This document shows positions 57,623-64,000 of a DNA stretch of 64,000 nt, piece by piece. Every line of letters begins with the position of its first letter. Position 1 is the stretch's first letter. Position numbers and translations under genes: made by a program. This DNA comes from Neckera pumila (taxonomy: Eukaryota; Streptophyta; Bryopsida; Hypnales; Neckeraceae), in assembly GCA_963969595.1 (NCBI GenBank), contig OZ018414.1, positions 15,731,660-15,795,659 on the forward strand, read 5' to 3'. Below the pieces are notes generated by a model, which ran no database searches, had not been told where the DNA came from, and worked only from the letters and a program-made list of their open reading frames with translations.

Positions 57623-58562
57623 TTAATCCCTAAAGCACTGAACAGTCATGCTTTTTTGAGAACATAGCATTTTTGGACAGCTCATTACAAGCGGAGTTTT
57701 CATTTTTCTTTTCTTTGAAATTTTCACACAACATTTTCCCAAAGAGTAGCTTGAAGGTCCAACAATTTTCAAGACTTTTGACAGCCTGGTTAAAAAGTTA
57801 TTGTATAATATGTGATTTTCAATGCTTGGCGGGCACCTCAAAAAGTTCTTAAAAAATCACTCTTAAAAAAAATAAAAATTTGAAATTAGATCTCTAGATT
57901 TAAATAATTATGGAAAACTTTGAATCATTGTATTTTGATTTATGAGATGAAAATTATGAGGTGTTCTAATTTGCAGGCAGTTATGGATTCCCTACTCTAA
58001 AATAAACTTTGAAGTCCTTTTTTTAACTCAATTTTCAATATTTAAAAAAATGAATAAAAACATTGGGTGTAGATTATTTATTTTAGCACTACAACCATTG
58101 GAATTGGCATTTTTCAATTTCATAATTAAGTTCTTAACAGTTCTGTGTTTTGAATCATTCTCTACTTCTTCCTATTTGCTATTTTTTCCTATATGTTGTA
58201 CAAATTTCAATTGATCTGAAATTTTTCTAGCATATAGCCATCTTCACTTCAAAAATGAACCCAAAGCGTAACCAGCATTTTGGACATTTTTTCATACAAA
58301 TGTGACCTTTTGAAGTACAGTTGCCCGATTTTTTCCACCGACAAAAAAAGGATTTTTTTCAATTCAAACACTAATATCCTGCAATCTACATGGTGGAAAA
58401 TACACACAGTTTTTTCCACATATTCTTACACCAGTGCACTATAAGATCTTATGGTTACATGTGTCCAAAATTTTTTTTTTTGTAAAATTTGGTACTTCTA
58501 TTCAAAATGGCAATTCTGGAGCGTTTTGGAGGAAAACATAGTTGAAAACATTTAGGGGTTAA
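57623..58562 (-). mobile_element. TTAA element type 1 nested in a type 2 element
   Basis: TTAA at 57623-57626 with TTAATCCCTAAAGC. At the other end, CATTTAGGGG then TTAA at 58559-58562. It is in inverse orientation relative to the copy at 44008. It splits the host precisely at a TTAA, which confirms the 4-bp target duplication. Confidence 0.85.
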
Positions 58563-58752
58563 ATTAATGCAAATATCTGTAATTTGTGTGGTCAAAATTT
58601 TTGTTATTTTTCCATACATTCTCATATTAATCAAAAACAAAATCCTCAGGTTAGATGTTAAAAAAAAAAATTTTAATTTTTTTTACTCTCTGCTATTAAA
58701 AATGGTAGTTTTGAGTGTTTTTTGGCACAAGAAAAAGGCCTTGGTCTCTTAG

Positions 58753-60049
58753 GCACATTATTTCCATCTTCCGTGACAATGTACTTCAAATTTTTCCCCG
58801 TAGTACTGTTTTAATATTTGCGAGGCGTCTTTAGGACTTGCAATAGTACTTTCAGTATCCATCTTTTCAATCAACAACTGAGATGTTATATTGCTTAGTT
58901 ATCATAGCCTTACGGTGAAGAAATGCAATTTCTACCAAAACACCATTTCAGACAATTTCATCAATTGAGCATATTAAGTGCAATATGCGTATGGTCGTGA
59001 AAAAAAATTTGTTTGGGTGAAGAAGAAGAAATGATCAATGTTTAATATTTTTTCCAAATTTTCCCATGAAAAATGAAATATGTGAGAAGTAGTTTTGTGA
59101 AGATTATGTTTCACATAATTCTATTATGTAGGCTTGCCTATTTCCAACCAAAATATACTTTTGATATAAACAATGCTTGCAATGAATCCTATTGCGCCAT
59201 AGTAGCATGCTCTCGTCGATGTCCTATTGATCGGAAAGAGTGGAGTGCGGTAGTCCAAAATGGGTCCATGATCCAATATGGGTCGGCTCCCTTATATTTG
59301 TAGTGAATCCATGACTATTTTTGGCACTAGTAGTAGTCACGATTTTTTAGAATGGATGTTGTTGTAATGCAATCCAGAAGGTATGTTCGCATTTGGTATG
59401 AATACCTAAATGCCCAAGTTATTTTTTTTGGCAACATGACAATTTTGGACAATTGACTATGAATGGAGTCTTTATTTATTTTTCTTAGAGATTTAAACAC
59501 AATATATATCCAAGGATTATATTTAGAGCCCAATAATTTTCATAAATTTAGAGTACATGGTTGAAAAGTTATAGATGATATACAATTTTCATTGCTTAGC
59601 GAGTAGCGTGGGCAATCCAAAAAGCTTGTTTGAACATCACTTTTTTAAGAAATTCAAATTTCATATCAGATATAATTTCTAAAGTTATATAACTTAGAAT
59701 GACATACATCATCCTATTTTGATCAACAAGACTAAAGTTATGAGAATCCTAGTTTCTGGGAGTTAGTGGATCATTATTAGATGTCCACTGTAAGACAAAC
59801 TTCGAAGTCTTTTATTTAATTCAATTTTCAATATTTAAAACCAAAATTTAAAAGCGCTACATGTACATGTTTTATTACAACATTGCAACCATTGGAATTG
59901 GGATTTTTTATGCTTAAAAATAATTTCTAAACAATTTAGTATTTTCAATTATTCTCTACTTCTTTCTGATAATAGTTTTGCGGGTCATTGAATGTCAAAG
60001 GAATTTTTAAATTCTCCTTTCAAAATTTATAGGGAAATATTGGTGATAG
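58753..60049 (-). mobile_element. Intergenic; decayed type 1 TTAA element at about 59402-59985
   Basis: 59402-59985 follows the inverse type 1 sequence (GGCAACATGACAATTTTGGAC near the left, TTCTCTACTTCTTTCTG near the right) with many changes. The TTAA boundaries are not preserved. 58753-59401 holds nothing recognisable. Confidence 0.5.
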
Positions 60050-60379
60050 CACTACACAGAAATTGGTATTTAGTGTAGGCAACACTAATTACAAAGTACA
60101 ACACTAAATATCAACAATCATATTAGTGTTACTAACATTGTTTGTGAACTATTAAATACAAATTTTTTACAAGTTCACATTTAGTGTTACCTATTATTTA
60201 ATTACATTGCAATGAAAAAAACTATAAATCTAAATATACTATACCAATGCTTATTCAAATAAATACTTTATTAAATTAGAAAACACAAATTATCAATTAA
60301 TTCAAATTTAGAGTTGGTGGGTAAAAAATCAAGTAACACTATTAGTAACATAATACTAAATAGCTATTTTAGTGTAGTG
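60050..60379. mobile_element. CACTA-like MITE, no clear target duplication
   Basis: The ends CACTACACAGAAATTGG and the inverse of CACTACACTAAAATAGC match imperfectly over about 27 bp around a 330-bp AT-rich unit. Words such as AACACTAAAT recur inside. Flanks TAG and AAT do not match. Confidence 0.6.
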
Positions 60380-60583
60380 AATCCAACCGTATGCATATAA
60401 TTGTACAATTCAAAATGTACAACTATAATTTGTACATCCATTTAAAAATTTTCTTCCCAAGAGCACTTCACCCAAGTTTTTGCGGGACCTGTGAAATTTG
60501 GAAATTAATGGATCTAGACGTTTAGGGGTTACTTGTGTCCAAGCTTCTATGTACAGGTTTGGACGGCGCCTGCAGGTTCGGAA

Positions 60584-60896
60584 CACTATAACAAAACATG
60601 GTAAAAAAAACCCGCGCGCAGTCGATGTTTTTCAGCAGTCCCACTACGCGCACAGTCACTGTTTTTTGCAATTTACCACTTCAATTTTTAGAATTTGGGG
60701 GCATATAACATACCGTTGGAAAGGTATTGGAAATACCTTTCCAATGGTATATTACACGCTTCAAAATTCCAAAAATTGCAGTGGGAAATTGCAAAAGAAG
60801 TTTGCTGTCCACTACGCGGGCACGCACAAATGCGTGGATAAAAAAACTGTAGTCGACTTCCTACGCGGGTTTTTTTTACCATGTTTTGTTATAGTG
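60584..60896. mobile_element. CACTA-like MITE with GAA target duplication
   Basis: CACTATAACAAAACATGG at 60584 and its exact inverse ending at 60896 give a terminal inverted repeat of over 30 bp. GAA flanks both sides (60581-60583 and 60897-60899). A second internal inverted repeat (TGGAAAGGTATTGGAAATACC) sits near the centre. 313 bp, non-coding. Confidence 0.85.
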
Positions 60897-60899
60897 GAA

Positions 60900-61402
60900 C
60901 AAGCTCGGAGGTGCGTGTCCATTCGTAACAGGCAGTCGGGCAGGCTCGGGAGTTCTGCAGGCTCGGTACAGGCTCGGGCAGCTAAGCTTCGGGAAGTCGT
61001 CTCCTTCCGCGCTGTCGTCTCCTTTCGTCGCCATTTCGAGCTTTCCTGTGCATACGTGCCGCTGCGCCGTCTTTTTTTTGTTGCCATTGTCTTCTTCATT
61101 TTTCATTTGTGCACATCGTTCCTTCTCTCCTGTACACATTGTTCATTCTCTGCCTTGTAAAGCTGGTTTCTTTCTCCGTCTTCTAGTTTCTGTTTCCTGC
61201 TCCGTCTTCCCGCTGGTGGAGGTGGCTCAGTGCTGCAGAGGGTTGTGGAGCGGGTGGTGGTGCCGCGGCGAAGTCTTCATCAAGATTGCGGAACGGGAGG
61301 TGGTGGAGCAAGGGTTTGCGGCGGCAGCTTGTTAAATTCTAGGGTTTCCGGAGCGGCTGCAGCGTGAATTGTTCGTCCAAGCTTTTTGGCAATTGTGAGC
61401 AG
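60900..61402 (+). promoter_or_regulatory. Putative promoter and 5' leader of the right-edge gene
   Basis: GC-richer DNA with a CTAGGGTTTCC telobox-like word near 61340, typical of plant 5' leaders, and a splice donor GAGCAG/GTATGAG at 61402/61403. Open frames are present but none has supporting homology. The leader probably ends at 61402. Confidence 0.35.
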
Positions 61403-63247
61403 GTATGAGTTTGCCACAAACTGCTTTGAGTCTTGGATTGTCAATGTGTTGTTTTCTGTGTCCTTTGAATTGCGCCGCTGTGGTTTTGGTGTTAGGGTCG
61501 CATTTTTGGAATCGGCCACTTCTGTGCATTCGGGGGTGCACATGCAGGGTTTTTTTACTTGTCTATGCATGTATTTGGGTACAGTAGATTGCAATCCCTG
61601 CGTTTATGTAGCGACTCGAAATCTGCGTTTGTAAGACATTGTTACAGAGGGATTGCTTACAGGTGCTCCTTCAAGCGTGTTTACGTTTTTCATGCATGCA
61701 TTTGTGTACAGCGGATTGCAAAGCATGTATTTTTGTAATCGCTTCAACTATCCTTCTCAGAAGCTGGCTGTACAAGGCATGGTTTTCCTTATTAGATGTC
61801 GCAATTGTCTTCTTGCAGTGATCTTCCGCTGTCGTGGGTTCATAGGTCGTAGTAGTTGTACTACATTCATAGTTTCTAATAGTAGTTGGGACGTCGGAGT
61901 TGCAATTCTAGAGCAGACGAGAATCCCCGGAAAAAAATTCCATGCAGGCAACTGTTCGGAACATGAAATCAGAAAGGGACCCTATTACCGCGTATCACGA
62001 TGTTTGGTTCAATCGTGACAATGCACTAGCCAGGTTCAGAGCGTGCGTTCTGAACCAAGGAGAGCGTAATGATCCCCTAACATGCGGAGGGCTGCTTCTA
62101 AGTCCAGACCGCGCGTTCTGAACCAAGGAGAGCGTAAAGAGCCCTTAACATGCAGAGGGCTGCTTCCAAGTCCAGACCGCACGTTCTGAACTATGGAGAG
62201 CATAAATAGCCCCTAACATGTGAAGGGCTGCTTCTAGGTCCAGACTGCGCGTTCTGAACCATAGAGAGCGTAAGTAGCCCCTAACATGGGAAGGCAAAAT
62301 TCCAGGTCCAGACCCCGCGCTCTAAACCGTAGACTGCACAAAGAGCTCCTAACTTGCGAACGGCTGCTTCCAGGTTCAGAACGTACGTTTTGAAACTGGA
62401 ACCTGAACATAAGAGCAGGGCAAGAGAACATAAGGAACCGATTTCAAAACCAAACTGCGCGCGCTGAAAGTCAGAGAGCATAATCAAGTGAAAGACCGCA
62501 AGGACCGGCTTCTAGGTTCAGAACGCGCGGTCCGAACATCAAAAAGCGATAGCAAAGAGAGCGAAACGTAGACATCAAGAACAGAGCGTGCGTCCTGAAC
62601 TACACCTAGCGAGAGAGAAATGCCTTGACACCAGGTTCAGAACGCGCGTTCTGAACCTGACACTTACACTGAGCCCAGAATAGAGAAACAGTCCAATACA
62701 AGCTTCAGAACGAGCGGTCCGAACCAATATGCGTGAGCTGTCATTAGGGCGAGTGGGTAGACTGAAAGATTAGAACGCGCAACCTGGATCCACAAGCGTA
62801 AGTAGGCAATAACGAGAGATAAGTCGACCACAGGCTAATAAAGCAAGTTCACAACAAAAGACAGCGCGAGCTAGCGAGGGAATGAATAAAACGGAGTCCA
62901 GAAACAGAACGCGCAATCTGAACCTCAAATTGCGTGTGGTTGCATAACTAAGCGAGGGTACGTTTGCAGGTTCAGAACGCGCGTTCTGAACCTAGAATAG
63001 CGAGAGCTTGCGTAGCCGAGCGAGTGCTTGTTTGTATGTCCAGAACAGGCATTCTGAACCGTACACCATTAGCGGGCAACAAGGAGTGCTGGCGTCATTG
63101 TGATTCAGAACGCGCGCGAGACTGTAGTATTGAAGCCAGTACTACCTGAATTGATATGTTTAGACCGCGCGGTCTGATCCAGCACTACTCTCCAGGAAGC
63201 CAGTGGCATTGCATGTAACAACACTAACGACCAATGTGTATCCGCAG
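61403..63247 (+). other. Putative 5'-UTR intron of the right-edge gene
   Basis: Bounded by GTATGAG at 61403 and a TATCCGCAG acceptor at 63247. The left part contains a diverged direct duplication (about 61560 and 61692, around ATGCATGTATTTGGGTACAG). The right part is the palindromic 68-bp array. The intron call is inferred from splice sites only. Confidence 0.4.
62030..63185. repeat. 68-bp tandem array built on a perfect 24-bp palindrome
   Basis: Six units from 62030 to about 62450 have exact 68-bp spacing (motif positions 62045, 62113, 62181, 62249, 62317, 62385). Beyond these the spacing drifts to about 60-75 bp, up to 63185. The shared core is GGTTCAGAACGC joined to its inverse GCGTTCTGAACC. 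Perfect copies are at 62634-62657 and 62969-62992. The other copies are changed at a few positions, often symmetrically (for example CGCGCGGTC types). Confidence 0.9.
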
Positions 63248-63268
63248 CTGAAAGTACGTCTGGACGCA

Positions 63269-64000
63269 ATGCCGGAGGCGAGCGCAACGAAGAGGATAAA
63301 GAAGATCGCCGGAACGAGCGCTGAAGTACCCACACGAAGCTGGCCCCAACCGGCATCAGCTTTAGTGGGTGCGGCAGTTGCGGCTCCCTCCACCGTGCCG
63401 GCCGGCCAAGTGCTGCCCGCGGTGGAAGTACCCGCGAGAGCTACGGTGCAGAGGCCTTCGGTGGCCCCAACACCAGGGGCACCGCAGGCAAGGCCAAAGA
63501 AAATGGCCACAAAGCGAAAGCCTGCGGCCGATAGCGAGGCCGGGCCGTCCGGCAGGCAGGTTCGTCGGAAGAAGAATCTCGCACAGCCGTCGGGGTCATC
63601 AGGAGCTCCGGCCACTCCCGTGGATCCAGGTGACGAGGAGGCGCAGCTGTCGGAAGAAGAAGCGGAGCGCAGGGCCACGAAGAAGGTCAACGGGCACTGG
63701 CTAGAGAACCCGAAGGCCTTGCCCTTGGATCCCACCAAAATACCAAAGACGTTGTTTGCGGAGGTTGACTACAAGGTCGATCATAGGTGTGATCCGGAGA
63801 TGGAAAAGAGGAAACGTCTCAGCACCGTGGCCGCAGCAAACAAGAAGTTCAAGGACATGTCCGAATACATGTACATCTTCGGCCGCAGTAAGTATTTTAA
63901 GCTGGACCTTGACGAAATGGAGAACGTAGAGGAGGAGACCGGCATCATCTTCCGGCCGTTGGAGAAGGGCGGCGTCACCCAGGTCTTGGAGCGCATGGTG
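63269..64000 (+). CDS. Unrecognised basic, Ala/Pro-rich protein, N-terminal part
   Basis: A frame of 244 codons from the ATG at 63269 is open to the window end. The frame is also open upstream to 63164, and an acceptor CCGCAG at 63247 fits a leader intron. Residues 1-150 are basic and rich in Ala, Pro, Lys and Arg (words AGTSAEVPTR, KKMATKRKPAAD, GRQVRRKKNL), probably disordered with nuclear-localisation-like clusters. Then an acidic segment EEAQLSEEEAERRATKK is followed by an apparently folded part with KTLFAEVDYKVDHRCDPEM, MSEYMYIFGRSKYFKLDLDEM and GIIFRPLEKGGVTQVLERM. I do not recognise it. The basic N-terminus and the order of segments recall the start of the gene at 31474, so it may be a third member of that family, which is speculative. 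Very high GC compared with the window. Confidence 0.55.
   Translation, partial: MPEASATKRIKKIAGTSAEVPTRSWPQPASALVGAAVAAPSTVPAGQVLPAVEVPARATVQRPSVAPTPGAPQARPKKMATKRKPAADSEAGPSGRQVRRKKNLAQPSGSSGAPATPVDPGDEEAQLSEEEAERRATKKVNGHWLENPKALPLDPTKIPKTLFAEVDYKVDHRCDPEMEKRKRLSTVAAANKKFKDMSEYMYIFGRSKYFKLDLDEMENVEEETGIIFRPLEKGGVTQVLERMV

Larger units (their letters stand above)
56258..58752 (-). mobile_element. TTAA element type 2 carrying two later insertions
   Basis: The left end is near 56258 (ACCCTAAAGGACC) and the right end near 58752 (CCTTGGTCTCTTAGG). The host sequence is split into 56258-56467, 57215-57622 and 58563-58752, which together align with the copy at 2843-3760. The two gaps are exactly the elements listed next. 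Both ends of the host are decayed. Confidence 0.7.

Noticed and set aside
60498..61160. 220-codon plus-strand frame
   Set aside because: It runs straight through the CACTA-like MITE at 60584-60896, including its palindromic ends, so it is not a plausible protein.
63160..63738. 192-codon minus-strand frame
   Set aside because: It is antisense to the open plus frame from 63269 and rich in Gly/Ala/Ser, as expected for the complement of GC-rich coding DNA. The plus frame has charged, folded-protein composition.

Overview
The window reads as nuclear DNA of a plant, most likely a seed-free land plant such as a bryophyte (inference). The evidence is GT-AG introns, an AT-rich background, a plant-type B3 domain fragment, a decayed NBS-LRR-type leucine-rich repeat relic, and a complex I B14 subunit with plant-like length. 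I saw no rRNA, tRNA, CRISPR array or complete LTR retrotransposon.

Layout. 1-10 kb: short transposons, a B3 domain relic, a broken unknown ORF and small tandem repeats. 10.9-19.3 kb: a complete 17-exon PIG-N gene (GPI ethanolamine phosphate transferase 1) on the plus strand. 20.0-20.8 kb: LRR pseudogene. 21.1-21.7 kb: two-exon NDUFA6/B14 gene on the minus strand. 22.2-24.5 kb: nested TTAA-flanked elements, one split by a 988-bp foldback element. 24.5-30.7 kb: a GC-richer block of decayed coding sequence: a 5'-truncated ParB-like plus DNA-methyltransferase-like gene, an FCP1/HAD-like phosphatase ORF, and a basic, low-complexity ORF ending near a genomic A18 tract. 31.4-38.3 kb: a second, about 12-exon ParB-like plus methyltransferase-like gene. 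38.4-61 kb: gene-poor AT-rich DNA full of TTAA elements, other inverted-repeat elements and microsatellites. 61-64 kb: a GC-rich region with a putative 5' leader, a long first intron holding a 68-bp palindromic tandem array, and the start of an ORF that leaves the window.

The two ordinary genes (PIG-N in GPI-anchor synthesis at the ER, NDUFA6 in mitochondrial complex I) are convergent and unrelated in function. The unusual part is the accessory material. It contains two diverged members of a family joining a ParB-like motif (GxHxxxxA) to a beta-class adenine/cytosine DNA methyltransferase-like module whose DPPY motif is lost. Both these loci and the ORF at the right edge lie beside repeated palindromic DNA (a 19-bp motif, a 216-bp array, a 68-bp array). 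That association invites the hypothesis of parS-like sites, which is unproven. Nearly all coding frames in the 24-38 kb block carry stops that are each one C-to-T change from Gln or Arg codons, so most of it is probably decaying.

The other main theme is a numerous family of roughly 920-bp non-coding elements with TTAA target duplications and CCCCTAAAG-like termini. They insert into one another at TTAA and resemble piggyBac-type MITEs.
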